The notes below the pieces were generated by a model, which was not told the DNA's origin, did not search any database, and saw nothing but the letters and a program-made list of their open reading frames with translations. A stretch of DNA of 64,000 nucleotides from VRUE01 sp963844395 (GTDB taxonomy: Bacteria > Actinomycetota > Thermoleophilia > Solirubrobacterales > 70-9). Below are positions 35,024 to 43,649 of this stretch, piece by piece (the first letter of the stretch is position 1; each line of letters begins with the position of its first letter). The translations under genes and the position numbers were made by a program. The stretch spans positions 372,001-436,000 of the forward strand of contig CAWJNX010000002.1 in NCBI GenBank assembly GCA_963844395.1. The letters are read 5' to 3'.

Positions 35024-36913
35024 ATGCACCGGTTGAACCACCCTGTCTACCGCAATCGGGTCCTCCAGGTGGTGGCTGACGCGCTGCTCGCCGCGCTCGC
35101 CTTCTACCTGGCCTTCCGGCTGCGCTTCCTCGACGACCCGCGCGGCCTGCCGCCCCGCTACGACACCCTCTTCGTGCAGGCGGTCGGCTTCGTCGCGATC
35201 GGCAAGGTCGCCGTCTTCGCCGCCTTCGGGCTCTACCAGAAGTGGTGGCGCTACGTCAGCGGCCGCGACTTCCTGACGATCGTCCGCGCCGTCGCCGTCG
35301 CCAGCGCCATCCTCGTCGTCCTCTTCACGGTCCTGCAGCCCTTCGGCCCCGACCTGCCGCGCTCGGTCGCGGTGATGGACTTCATCCTCACCCTCTTCCT
35401 GATCGCCGGCGCCAGGCTCGCCGTGCGGTTGATAGTCGAGCGCCCCACCCACGGCCATCGCCTGCCCAAGCACGAGGTGCTGGTGATCGGCGCCGGCTCC
35501 GGCGGCCAGATGGTCGTCCGTGAGCTGCAGCTCAACCCCAACCTCGGCGCCACCGCGATCGGCTTCGTCGACGACGACGCCCGCAAGCGGGGGATGCGGA
35601 TGCTGGGGCTGAAGGTGCTCGGCAGGACCGACGAGATCGAGAAGATCCTCGACGAGACCGAGCCCGACGAGGTGGTGATCGCGATCCCCTCGGCGCCGGG
35701 GACGCTGCGTGCCAAGGTCGTCGCCGCCTGCCGCGAGCGCGAGATCCGCGTCCGCACCCTGCCGACCGTGTTCGAGCTGCTGCGCGGCGGCGTGCAGCTC
35801 AACAAGCAGCTGCGCGACGTCCAGGTCGAGGACGTGCTGGGGCGCGACCCGATCGTCGTCGAGCTGGACCGCGTCGGCGCCTACCTGCGCGACCGCATCG
35901 TGCTGGTGACCGGGGCCGGCGGCTCGATCGGCTCCGAGCTCTGCCGTCAGATCGCCCGGGTCGGCCCGCGGCTGCTGGTGATGCTCGACCACGCCGAGGA
36001 CAACCTCTTCGAGATCGAGCGCGAGATGGTCGAGGAGCGTCACTTCAGCAGCGTCGAGTCGGTGCTCGCCGACTGCAAGGAGCCGCACCGGATGCTGGAG
36101 ACGATGCAGCGCTTCAAACCGAGCGTCGTTTTCCACGCGGCCGCCTACAAGCACGTGCCGCTGATGGAGGCCAACCCGCTGGAGGCGGTCCGCAACAACG
36201 CGATCGCGACCCGGATCGCGACCGACACGGCGGCGGCTTCCGGGGTCGAGCGCTTCGTCCTCGTCTCGACCGACAAGGCGGTCAACCCGAAGACGGTGAT
36301 GGGTGCCTCGAAGGCGATGGCGGAGTGGATCGTCGAGACGGCCGGCGACAAGCACCCCGGCACGCGCTTCGCCAGCGTCCGCTTCGGCAACGTCCTCGCC
36401 TCCTCGGGCAGCGTCGTGCCGATCTTCCGCGGCCAGATCGAGCGCGGTGGCCCGGTCACCGTCACCCACCCGGATATGAGCCGCTACTTCATGACCATCC
36501 CCGAGGCGGTGCAGCTGGTGATCCGAGCCGGCGACATCGGCGCCGGCAAGGGAGAGGTCTTCGTCCTCGATATGGGCGAGCCGGTAAAGATCGTCGACCT
36601 GGCAACGAACATGATCCGCCTCGCCGGCTACGAGCCGGGGGCGGAGATCGCGATCGAGTTCACGCAGCCGCGTCCCGGCGAGAAGCTCCACGAGGAGCTG
36701 GTCGGGACGGCGGAGAGCCTGCAGCCGACCGCCGCGAAACGGATCCACCGGGCAGTGCGCCAGGCGCCGCTCGACCCCGAGTGGGTGGAGGCGACGCTCA
36801 ACTCGCTCGAGCATCTGGTGATGGCTGGCGACGAGGCGAATCTTGCCCAGCGGGTCGTCACGATCATCGCTTCACCGGGTGGGGACGCGGCGGCAGTCGG
36901 GCTCGACGGATAG
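35024..36913 (+). CDS. Polysaccharide biosynthesis protein, CapD/WbpM-like dehydratase
   Basis: Membrane-bound nucleotide-sugar 4,6-dehydratase/epimerase for surface polysaccharide. The 629-aa protein has four N-terminal TM helices, a CoA-binding-like Rossmann domain (VLVIGAGSGGQMVVRELQ near residue 150), and the catalytic SDR domain with TGAGGSIGSELCRQIA near 305 and FHAAAYKHVPLMEANP. The catalytic block STDKAVNPKTVMGASKAMAE shows the Tyr-to-Met change typical of WbpM/FlaA1-type inverting dehydratases. It ends with PRPGEKLHEELV. First gene of the plus-strand envelope locus. Confidence 0.92.
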   Translation: MHRLNHPVYRNRVLQVVADALLAALAFYLAFRLRFLDDPRGLPPRYDTLFVQAVGFVAIGKVAVFAAFGLYQKWWRYVSGRDFLTIVRAVAVASAILVVLFTVLQPFGPDLPRSVAVMDFILTLFLIAGARLAVRLIVERPTHGHRLPKHEVLVIGAGSGGQMVVRELQLNPNLGATAIGFVDDDARKRGMRMLGLKVLGRTDEIEKILDETEPDEVVIAIPSAPGTLRAKVVAACREREIRVRTLPTVFELLRGGVQLNKQLRDVQVEDVLGRDPIVVELDRVGAYLRDRIVLVTGAGGSIGSELCRQIARVGPRLLVMLDHAEDNLFEIEREMVEERHFSSVESVLADCKEPHRMLETMQRFKPSVVFHAAAYKHVPLMEANPLEAVRNNAIATRIATDTAAASGVERFVLVSTDKAVNPKTVMGASKAMAEWIVETAGDKHPGTRFASVRFGNVLASSGSVVPIFRGQIERGGPVTVTHPDMSRYFMTIPEAVQLVIRAGDIGAGKGEVFVLDMGEPVKIVDLATNMIRLAGYEPGAEIAIEFTQPRPGEKLHEELVGTAESLQPTAAKRIHRAVRQAPLDPEWVEATLNSLEHLVMAGDEANLAQRVVTIIASPGGDAAAVGLDG

Positions 36914-36931
36914 CCTCTCGCAGCCAATCCC

Positions 36932-37738
36932 TTGGAGCTGATCAAGGAAATCGGGGCCTTCGCGGGCTTGGTCGCGTTCCTGGGCCTCGCCCTCCTCGCC
37001 CTGCTCTCCTTTACGCAGGGCCGTGACATTCGGCGCCTGCGCGAGTGGGCCGGCTCCGCTCCGGAGCGCGACGCGGAGCGCAAGGACACGACCTCGGCCG
37101 CGGCCTCGGAGCGAGCGGAGGAGATGCGCAAGCTGGACGAGGCGCGCGAAGCCGAGCAGCGCGCCGCCGACCTGCGCGAGACCCGGCGCCAGCGCCGCGA
37201 GGCCGGCCTGCCCGAACTGACCAGGAGCGAGCGCCTGCGCGAGCGCTTCGGCGGCAGCGGGCCGGCGCTCGGGGGAGGACGGCTGGGAGGGCGGATTGGC
37301 GAGCCGCGCTACCTGCTGGTGCTCTTCGCCGTCTTCCTGGTCGTCGGCGGCGGTGTTGCCTACGCCGCGTTGGAGGGCTTCGGCGGTGACGACGGCGGCA
37401 AAGGCGGCAGGAACGGCAAGAGCGGCCCAGCCGCGTTGAAACCGGGCGAAATCGAGGTCACCGTGCTGAACGGGACCGCGGTGCCGGGGCTGGCGGCGAC
37501 CTACGGCGACATGGTTGAGCGCAAGGGCTTCCAGCTCGGCGCGGTCACCAACAGCAGCTCCAGCTTCGCCGACAGCATCGTCATGTTCGAGCCGGGCGGC
37601 GGCCGCGAGGCGCACATGGTTGCGACGGCGCTTGACATCTCGCGGGTGCGGGCGATGAGCTCGGACATCGTCGAGGTCTCGGCCGGCGCGCCGGTCTCGG
37701 TCGTGATCGGCGAGGACAATGCCTCGTCGGCCGGTTAA
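36932..37738 (+). CDS. LytR C-terminal-domain membrane protein
   Basis: 268 aa from TTG 36932. An N-terminal TM helix (FAGLVAFLGLALLALLSF) is followed by a charged helical region rich in Glu/Arg (about residues 40-110), a second TM helix LLVLFAVFLVVGGGVAYAAL and a LytR_C-type external domain IEVTVLNGTAVPGLAATYGD and GAVTNSSSSFADSIVMF. The domain occurs in wall-associated actinobacterial proteins, often at the end of LytR-CpsA-Psr enzymes; here the catalytic LCP domain is absent. The gene overlaps the next one by 20 bases. Confidence 0.8.
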   Translation: MELIKEIGAFAGLVAFLGLALLALLSFTQGRDIRRLREWAGSAPERDAERKDTTSAAASERAEEMRKLDEAREAEQRAADLRETRRQRREAGLPELTRSERLRERFGGSGPALGGGRLGGRIGEPRYLLVLFAVFLVVGGGVAYAALEGFGGDDGGKGGRNGKSGPAALKPGEIEVTVLNGTAVPGLAATYGDMVERKGFQLGAVTNSSSSFADSIVMFEPGGGREAHMVATALDISRVRAMSSDIVEVSAGAPVSVVIGEDNASSAG

Positions 37739-38192
37739 CGTCGGCGCAGTCGTCTTCGCGCTTCTCGTCCTCGCCACGCTGGCCGCCTTCGCCTGGTCGC
37801 AGCGGCTCAAGCGCGACCCGCTGGTGCTCGACAACGTCACCTTCGGCAATCCCGAGAGCCGCGCCTTCACGCCGAACGGAGACTGCCGCTTCGACAGCAT
37901 TCGGATCCGCTTCCGGGTCACCCGTTCCGACCGCGCTCACGTGCAGATCGTCAAGCCGGGCGGCAAGCTGATCGTCACCCTTGCCCGCGACACCTACCTG
38001 CAGCGCTACCGCTTCTCCACCTTCTACTGGGACGGTCGCGTCCGCAACGACGGCATCGCCCCCCCTGGCCGCTACAAGCTGCGAGTCAAGCTGCTCGGCC
38101 AGGACCGCACTCTGGTCCCCGGGGGCGTGATGCGCCTGCACGAGGCGCCGCGGGAGCCAAGGCAGGGCTGCAAGCAGGGAGGAGCGGCTTGA
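37719..38192 (+). CDS. Membrane-anchored FlgD-Ig-like domain protein
   Basis: The 157-aa protein has one N-terminal TM helix (VGAVVFALLVLATLAAFAWS) and an exported beta-rich domain. FTPNGDCRFDSIRIRFRVTR and FYWDGRVRNDGIAPPGRYKL match the FlgD Ig-like fold (the N-x-D...GRxVPPGxY pattern). No enzyme motif is seen. It overlaps both neighbours (20 bases upstream, 4 bases downstream), so it is co-translated with the LytR_C protein and the O-antigen-ligase-like protein. Function unknown; possibly an envelope scaffold. Confidence 0.75.
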   Translation: MPRRPVNVGAVVFALLVLATLAAFAWSQRLKRDPLVLDNVTFGNPESRAFTPNGDCRFDSIRIRFRVTRSDRAHVQIVKPGGKLIVTLARDTYLQRYRFSTFYWDGRVRNDGIAPPGRYKLRVKLLGQDRTLVPGGVMRLHEAPREPRQGCKQGGAA

Positions 38193-39799
38193 GCGACCTG
38201 CTCGCCGCGGCGGGTTTGCTCGCCGCGGCCGCCGCGGCCGCCGCGGCAATCCTGCTTCCCGCCGGACGAGCCCGCTCGGTGGCGATGCTTGCCGCCCTGG
38301 CTCTCTTTCCAATCCTGATCCTCGGCGACCAGTGGCACTCGCCGCAGGTCGTCGATTTGCGCGACGAGCCGCTCGGCTTTGCCGGGCTCGCCGCCGCGGC
38401 CCTGGCCGGCGCAGTCGTGCTCGCCGCGATCTTTCGCCGCTGGCCGATCGTCCTGCCGCTGGCGATCGTCTTCGCGCTGCCCTTTCGTATCCCCCTCGAG
38501 GCGGGAGGCGACACCGCCAACCTGCTCGTGCCGCTGTACCTCGTGATTGCCGGCGGAGTTCTCTCGGTTGCGTTGGGTGAGTGGCAGAAATGGCGTGGGG
38601 GGCAGGACGTGGGGGGACCCCCCCACGTCCTGCCGTGGGCCCTCGCTGCTGTTGTTGTTCTCTACGCGGTCCAGACGCTCTACTCGCCGGACTTCTCGAA
38701 ATCGCTTCAGAACGTTTGCTTTTTCTTTGTGCCGTTCTCGTTGGTTTACGCGTTGCTGCGCGATGTGCGCTGGGATAGGAAGCTTCTTGTGCTCGTGCTG
38801 TGGGTGGTAGCAGCGGAGGCGGTTGCCTTCGTGATTGTGGGTTCGGTTGAGTACGTCACGCGGAGCCTCTTCTGGAACGACCAGGTGATTCGGTCGAATG
38901 AGTTCCACACCTACTTCCGCGTCAACTCCGTCTTCTGGGATCCGAACATCTACGGGCGTTACCTGGCGCTGGCGATCACGATCGCGATGGCTGCGCTCCT
39001 GTGGACGAGGGAACGGCGGACGTTGGCGTTGCTTGTCGCTCTCGTCGCGGTTCTTTGGATCGGGCTTGTGCCGACCTTCTCGCAATCCAGTTTTGCCGCC
39101 CTGCTTGGGGGCCTAGCTGTACTCGCGGCATTGCGGTGGAGCTTGCGATGGACTCTGGCCGCGGTGGGGGCTGGTGCCGTCCTAGCGATCGTCGTGGTCC
39201 TCTTCGCCGGCGGCATCTCGAAGTTGAGCCCCGATCGCCTCAATGTCTGGAGCGGCGGTCGCACCAACCTCGTCTCCGGCGGAACCGAACTCTTCGCCCA
39301 GCGCCCCCTCTGGGGCTACGGCGCCGGCTCCTTCCCTCGCGCCTACAGAGAACAGATAGCAACGAAGAAGACTCCAGTCTCCGTCTCGCACACGCAACCG
39401 GTGACCGTGGCAGCAGAGCAAGGCCTAATAGGCCTCCTCGCTTACGCAGCTCTCCTCATAGCAGCACTCTGGACGATGACGTCTGCCCTTTTCGCCTCTC
39501 GCGTGGGTGGCGTCGGGGTGGGGGGTTTTCCACCGCCCGAAGGCTGCGGAGGGGAGGACCCCATCCCTGCAAGCGCTGGGTCCCGGCCCCCGGAGCAGCG
39601 CGTAGGGCAAGGAAGGCCCCCCACCCCGACGACAGGACCCGCGCGCCTAGCGCTAGGCCGGGTAGCTGTCCTCGCAGCGTTCATCGCGCTGCTAGTCCAC
39701 ACCATGGCCTACGCCGGCTTCTACGAGGACCCCATCGCCTGGGTCCTGCTGGCCGTCGGCGCCTCGCTGGCCGCCGCGCCGGTCCGCGGCGAGACGTAG
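38189..39799 (+). CDS. O-antigen ligase/polymerase-like membrane protein carrying two palindromic inserts
   Basis: 536 aa from TTG 38189, about 11-12 hydrophobic segments. The large loop and late motif NVWSGGRTNLVSGG, PLWGYGAGSFPRAYRE and SHTQPVTVAAEQGLIGLLAY identify the Wzy/WaaL (O-antigen ligase) family, which polymerises or transfers lipid-linked glycans outside the membrane. Two stretches do not look like membrane-protein sequence: RGGQDVGGPPHVL (encoded by the palindrome at 38601-38634), and a Gly/Pro-rich block of about 40 residues, VGGVGVGGFPPPEG to GRPPTPTTG (palindrome at 39511-39631). Both keep the frame. Codons in the middle third use more T-ending forms than the neighbours. Confidence 0.85.
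   Translation: MSDLLAAAGLLAAAAAAAAAILLPAGRARSVAMLAALALFPILILGDQWHSPQVVDLRDEPLGFAGLAAAALAGAVVLAAIFRRWPIVLPLAIVFALPFRIPLEAGGDTANLLVPLYLVIAGGVLSVALGEWQKWRGGQDVGGPPHVLPWALAAVVVLYAVQTLYSPDFSKSLQNVCFFFVPFSLVYALLRDVRWDRKLLVLVLWVVAAEAVAFVIVGSVEYVTRSLFWNDQVIRSNEFHTYFRVNSVFWDPNIYGRYLALAITIAMAALLWTRERRTLALLVALVAVLWIGLVPTFSQSSFAALLGGLAVLAALRWSLRWTLAAVGAGAVLAIVVVLFAGGISKLSPDRLNVWSGGRTNLVSGGTELFAQRPLWGYGAGSFPRAYREQIATKKTPVSVSHTQPVTVAAEQGLIGLLAYAALLIAALWTMTSALFASRVGGVGVGGFPPPEGCGGEDPIPASAGSRPPEQRVGQGRPPTPTTGPARLALGRVAVLAAFIALLVHTMAYAGFYEDPIAWVLLAVGASLAAAPVRGET
38601..38634. repeat. Perfect 16-bp hairpin inside the O-antigen-ligase-like gene
   Basis: GGCAGGACGTGGGGGG at 38601-38616 and its exact complement at 38619-38634 with a 2-base spacer. 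In frame it encodes GGQDVGGPPHVLP between two TM segments. A perfect stem this long inside coding DNA is unlikely by chance and looks like an insertion that preserved the frame. Confidence 0.85.
39511..39631. repeat. Nested 121-bp palindrome inside the O-antigen-ligase-like gene
   Basis: Outer arms 39511-39531 and 39611-39631 match at 19 of 21 positions. Inner arms are GGACCC (39556-39561) and GGGTCC (39578-39583), with GCTGC/GCAGC (39543-39547/39595-39599) between. The size and two-tier form equal the intergenic palindromes at 4276, 43505 and 45371. In frame it encodes a Gly/Pro-rich segment before the last TM helix. Confidence 0.85.
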
Positions 39800-39809
39800 G
39801 CTCGCGACC

Positions 39810-41351
39810 GTGTCGGGATACCTGCGCCGCTTAGCGACGACCGGCGCCGCCTACACCGCGGCAAGCATCCTCTCGAAACTGATCGCGGTCGCCCTGCTGC
39901 CGCTCTACACGCGCTACCTGACTCGGGCCGACTACGGCGCCGCCGAGGTTCTCTTCGCCGCCGTCGTCGCCGCCAGCATCGTGATTCGCTTCGGCGTGAT
40001 CGAGGCGGTGTTGCGCTTCTACTACAAGGCCGGCGAGGATCCCGGCCGCGTCGTCGCCGCCTCCTTCGCGGCGCTTTTCTGGCTCGCCACCGCAGGCGCC
40101 CTGATCGCGCTGCCCTTCGCCGAGCCGCTCTCCGAGGCGCTGCTCGACCGTCCGGCGCCCGATTTGGTCCGGATCGCGATCGGCGGCCTCTGGGTGCTGA
40201 CCCTGCACGAGTACCTGCTCACCCTGTTCCGGCTCGAGGAGCGCGCCCGCGCCTTCTTCGCGGTGACGATCGCCAACGTGCTGGTGGCGATCGCCCTCAC
40301 GGTCGTGCTCGTCATAGTCGAGGACGAGGGCGCCCGCGGCCTACTGCTGGGCAGCTACGTCAGCGGGGGCGCCTTCGTCCTTGGCCTGATCATCGTCCAC
40401 CGGCAGCGTCTAACGCTGCGACTCGACCGTCCCCTACTGCGCCGCATGCTGCGCTTTGGCCTACCGACGATGCCGGCCGAGCTGTCGCTGTACGCGCTCA
40501 ACTTCGTCGATCGGATCATCATCGTCCGCACCGTCGGACTCGCCGAGGCGGGCCTCTACTCACTGGCGATTAAATTCTCCCAGGGCGTCAACATCCTGGT
40601 CCGCGGCTTCCAGCTCGCCTGGCCGCCCCTCGCCTACTCGATCCGCGACGACGACGAGGCCCGCCGCGCCTACGCCGCGGTAGTCACCTGGCTCCTCGCC
40701 GTCTGCGCCTTCGTCGTGATCGGGCTCTGGTTGCTCGCGCGCTGGCTGGCGCGGGCGCTCGCCGCACCGGAGTTCTTCGAGTCCTACGAAGCGGTCGGCC
40801 TGATCACCGCCGCGACCGCCTTCTACTCCCTCTACATGGTGCAACTGGTGATCCTCGGCAGGACCGGCCGCACCGAGTTCAACTTCCCGGCGACGATCGC
40901 CGCGCTGGTCGTCAACGTCGCCCTCAACCTGATCCTCGTGCCGCCGCTCGGCATCGTCGGCGCTGGCATCGCCCTCGTCGCCTCATACCTAGTCGTGGTC
41001 GCGCTGATGTACGGGTTTACCCAGCGTCTCTTCCCAGTGCCCTACGAATGGACGCGGTTAGCCCGCGTCGTACTGGTCTCGACTGCCCTGGTCGGCCTCG
41101 GCGAGCTGCTGCTGCCCACCGAGGGTTTCGACGGCCTGTTGTCGCGGGCCGTTCTCTGGCTCACCTATCCTTTCGTGCTTCTAGTCAGCGGCTTCTTCAC
41201 CGCCGAGGAGCGCGGCTGGTTGTCGCATCTGCGCCACCCGAAAGAGCTGCTGGCTCGCATGGGCGCGGTCCGCGCGCGTCCGGTGGCGGTGGACGGTGGG
41301 GTGCCGGAGGCCTATGAGGTGGAGCAGATGGACGAGGACGCCCGCACCTGA
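39810..41351 (+). CDS. Lipopolysaccharide/polysaccharide flippase (Wzx/MOP family)
   Basis: 513-aa MOP-superfamily transporter that moves lipid-linked oligosaccharide across the membrane. About 12-14 TM segments; the N-terminus GAAYTAASILSKLIAVALLP followed by LYTRYLTRADYGAAEVLFA, and LRFGLPTMPAELSLYALNFV with DRIIIVRTVGLAEAGLYSLA, are typical of Wzx/RfbX proteins. It ends with an acidic cytoplasmic tail (EQMDEDART). Start GTG 39810, 10 bases after the ligase-like gene. A long hairpin at 41399-41451 follows. Confidence 0.9.
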   Translation: MSGYLRRLATTGAAYTAASILSKLIAVALLPLYTRYLTRADYGAAEVLFAAVVAASIVIRFGVIEAVLRFYYKAGEDPGRVVAASFAALFWLATAGALIALPFAEPLSEALLDRPAPDLVRIAIGGLWVLTLHEYLLTLFRLEERARAFFAVTIANVLVAIALTVVLVIVEDEGARGLLLGSYVSGGAFVLGLIIVHRQRLTLRLDRPLLRRMLRFGLPTMPAELSLYALNFVDRIIIVRTVGLAEAGLYSLAIKFSQGVNILVRGFQLAWPPLAYSIRDDDEARRAYAAVVTWLLAVCAFVVIGLWLLARWLARALAAPEFFESYEAVGLITAATAFYSLYMVQLVILGRTGRTEFNFPATIAALVVNVALNLILVPPLGIVGAGIALVASYLVVVALMYGFTQRLFPVPYEWTRLARVVLVSTALVGLGELLLPTEGFDGLLSRAVLWLTYPFVLLVSGFFTAEERGWLSHLRHPKELLARMGAVRARPVAVDGGVPEAYEVEQMDEDART

Positions 41352-41398
41352 CCGTCCCCGGTGCCCCAACGCGGCGTCCTCTCTTGAGCGCGAAGTCA

Positions 41399-41451
41399 GG
41401 GGGTGAGTGACCTTAACTACCCATAGTGGGTGGTTAAGGTCACTCACCCCC
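41399..41451. terminator. Long hairpin between convergent flippase and glycosyltransferase genes
   Basis: A 25-bp stem with one T/G mismatch: 41399-41423 pairs with 41427-41451 around the loop TAG. The minus-strand glycosyltransferase stop (TGA, 41444-41446) lies inside the right arm. There is no U-run. It would fold in transcripts from either side, so it may act as a bidirectional terminator. The stem is exceptionally long and perfect. Confidence 0.8.
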
Positions 41452-42373
41452 GTTCCCGCACCCTGTCCCTGAGGCTTTCGCCTCGGGCGAGGAAAAGCGC
41501 CTGGCGGGCGTGCGCCCAATAGATGCGAGCTGGGCGGTTGGGGAGGACGACTGCGGCAAGGGCGCGCAGTGCGTAGGACCAGGCGGTGAGGAGGCGGACA
41601 GCCAGCGCCGCGGTCTGGGAGTGGTGCTTGCGCATGTAGAGGTCGCGGTTGCGGTGGAACTCGACGATGCGCGGCAGCCCGGCGGCCAGGTCGGTGGAGA
41701 GCTGGTCGTGATGGACGGCCTCGGCGGTGGGGACGAACAGCGTGCGCCAGCCGGCGTCGGCCAGCCGCTTGCAGAAGTCGCACTCGTCGTAGTAGACGAA
41801 GAACGCCGAATCGAGGTAGCCGACCTCGGCTGCGGCCTTGCGCCGCACCAGCAGGGCACTCGATTGCGCCCAATCGACCGGACGGGTTTCGCTTCCCTTG
41901 CTCTGCACCGTCAAGCGCCGGTGCAGGAAGAAGGCGCCGATCAGGGCCGTGCCGACCCCAGGAAAGCGCCAGGCGCACGGCACCGGATTGCCCGCCGAGT
42001 CGAGGAGCTGAGCGGCGCTCGCCGCGGCATGTGAGTCAGCTTCGAGCGCCGCGACCAGCGCCTCGGCGGCTCCCGGCCGCAGCGCGGAGTCCTCGTTGAG
42101 CAGCAGGCAGTAGTCGCCGGTCGCCTCGCGCAGCAGGGTCGAGTCGTTCTCGGCCTTGCCCATCCGCCGCTCGAGGGCGATCAGGCGAATATCGCCGCCG
42201 CGCGCCCGCACCGCCGCGGCGGAGCCGTCCGCGGAGGCGTTGTCGAGCACGAGGATCTCGCGTTCGATCCCGGCCGGGTGCGTGCGCTCGATCGCCTCCA
42301 GACAGGCGAGTAAATGTTCGCGGCCGTTGGTGTTCACGACGCAGTAGGAGAGCGTGGGCGCCAAGGTGGCCAC
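41444..42373 (-). CDS. Glycosyltransferase family 2 (rhamnosyltransferase-like)
   Basis: The 309-aa GT-A-fold enzyme is likely cytoplasmic, adding a sugar to the lipid-linked glycan. Motifs are LSYCVVNTNGREHLLACLEA, ILVLDNASADGSAAAVR (nucleotide-binding D), LLLNEDSALRPGAAEAL (the DxD-like EDS), then WAQSSALLVRRKAAAEVGYL and FFVYYDECDFCKRLADAGW. Together these are typical of rhamnosyl-type GT2 proteins such as RfbF/WbbL. The C-terminal AVRLLTAWSYALRALAAVVL may associate with the membrane. It is the only minus-strand gene in the locus and is divergent from the GT4 gene, with only 13 bases between the two starts. Confidence 0.87.
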   Translation of the reverse strand: MATLAPTLSYCVVNTNGREHLLACLEAIERTHPAGIEREILVLDNASADGSAAAVRARGGDIRLIALERRMGKAENDSTLLREATGDYCLLLNEDSALRPGAAEALVAALEADSHAAASAAQLLDSAGNPVPCAWRFPGVGTALIGAFFLHRRLTVQSKGSETRPVDWAQSSALLVRRKAAAEVGYLDSAFFVYYDECDFCKRLADAGWRTLFVPTAEAVHHDQLSTDLAAGLPRIVEFHRNRDLYMRKHHSQTAALAVRLLTAWSYALRALAAVVLPNRPARIYWAHARQALFLARGESLRDRVRERG

Positions 42374-42386
42374 GATAATCGCCTCG

Positions 42387-43514
42387 ATGCCGGACCCGAT
42401 CCGCGTTCAGATGGTCGACCCGTCGGCCTTCACGCCGCCCTACGACCGCGCCTTGGCCGCGGCGTTGGCCCGCGCCGGCGCCGAGGTCGAGCTGCTGACC
42501 AGCCGCTTTCTCTACGGACCGGTGCCGGAGGCCGACGGCTACCAGGTGACGGAGAGCTTCTACCGCCGCAGCGCCGCACGCGGCCTCGGCGCGCCGGCCC
42601 GGCGCGCGTTCAAGCTGGCCGAGCACCTGCCGGACATGCTGCGCTTCCGGCGCGACGCCGACGCCGACATCGTCCACTACCAGTGGCTGACCGTCCCTCC
42701 GTTGGACGCGATGCTGCTGCCCCCACTGCGCCCGCGGGTAATGACCGCCCACTACATCCTGCCGCCGCGCGCGAACCGCCGCCAGGTCGCGACCGCCCAC
42801 CGCGTCTTCGGCCGCATGGACGCGATGATCGCCCACTCAGAGCACGGTGCCGCACTGCTCCGCGATGAGGTCGGGCTCGATCCCGGCCAGGTTCGAGTGA
42901 TCCATCACGGCGCCTTCGACTATCTGACCCGCCTGCCGGAGGAGAAGCCGCTGCCGGCAGAGCTGCAGGGCGCCGAGGACCCGGTCATCCTTTTCTTCGG
43001 CCTGCTGCGTCCTTATAAGGGCATCGACACGCTGCTCGAGGCGTTCCGCCAGGTCGAGGGCGCCGAGCTGTGGATCGTCGGCAACCCCCGCATGGACATC
43101 GAGCCGCTGCGCCGCCTCGCCGCCGTCGCGCCGGGCCGCGTCCGCTTCCTCACCCGCTTCGTCGAGGACGCCGAGATCCCGCCGATCTTCCGCCGCGCCG
43201 ACGTCGTCGTCCTCCCCTACCGCGACGCCGAGCACTCCGGCGTCCTCTATACCGCCCTCGCCTTCGGCAAGCCCCTAGTGCTCAGCACGGTAGGTGGCTT
43301 CCCGGAGGTAGCAGCACACGGCGCGGCCCGGCTCGTCCCACTCGAGGACCCAGCTGCCCTGGCAGCAGCACTGACCGAGCTCGTCGCTCACGAGCCGGCC
43401 CGCGCCGAGCTTTCCGCCGCAGCGAAAGTCGCGGCGGCGGGTCCCTACTCCTGGGAAGCCGCCGCGCAACAGACCCTCGCGCTCTACCGCGAACTCCTCG
43501 AGAAGAGGGGGTAG
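42387..43514 (+). CDS. Glycosyltransferase family 4
   Basis: 375 aa from ATG 42387 (MPDPIRVQMVDPSAFTPPYD); an ATG at 42354 in the same frame would overlap the divergent gene. GT-B enzyme with N-terminal acceptor domain and C-terminal donor domain: VILFFGLLRPYKGIDTLLEA, LWIVGNPRMDIEPLRR, and the GT4 donor-site motif YRDAEHSGVLYTALAFGKPL (ExxxxGxxxxEA-like region) with STVGGFPEVAAHG. The donor and acceptor are unknown. The TAG stop sits inside the left arm of the 43505-43624 palindrome. Confidence 0.88.
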   Translation: MPDPIRVQMVDPSAFTPPYDRALAAALARAGAEVELLTSRFLYGPVPEADGYQVTESFYRRSAARGLGAPARRAFKLAEHLPDMLRFRRDADADIVHYQWLTVPPLDAMLLPPLRPRVMTAHYILPPRANRRQVATAHRVFGRMDAMIAHSEHGAALLRDEVGLDPGQVRVIHHGAFDYLTRLPEEKPLPAELQGAEDPVILFFGLLRPYKGIDTLLEAFRQVEGAELWIVGNPRMDIEPLRRLAAVAPGRVRFLTRFVEDAEIPPIFRRADVVVLPYRDAEHSGVLYTALAFGKPLVLSTVGGFPEVAAHGAARLVPLEDPAALAAALTELVAHEPARAELSAAAKVAAAGPYSWEAAAQQTLALYRELLEKRG

Positions 43515-43624
43515 GGGTGTCCATCCCGGCCGCGGCGTCCTGTTTTTCGCACAGACCACTCAGCGAGAGCGGCCGCGCGTCCGGCGAAAAACCCAGCGAC
43601 CGGGATGGACACCCCTACCCCCTC
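43505..43624. repeat. Nested 120-bp palindrome after the GT4 gene
   Basis: Perfect 25-bp outer arms lie at 43505-43529 and 43600-43624. Perfect 9-bp inner arms GTTTTTCGC (43542-43550) and GCGAAAAAC (43584-43592) lie inside. The GT4 TAG stop lies in the left arm. The right arm creates an in-frame ATG (43605) 45 bases before the real start of the next gene. It has the same build as the palindrome at 45371-45485, including the TTTTTCGC-type inner arm. Confidence 0.92.
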
Positions 43625-43649
43625 CCCCGCGGAAACCGATAATCACGCC

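Noticed and set aside
34991..36814. 607-residue open frame antisense to the WbpM-like dehydratase
   Set aside because: Shadow of a strongly supported gene; composition is His/Asp/Arg/Leu-rich and no motif is seen.
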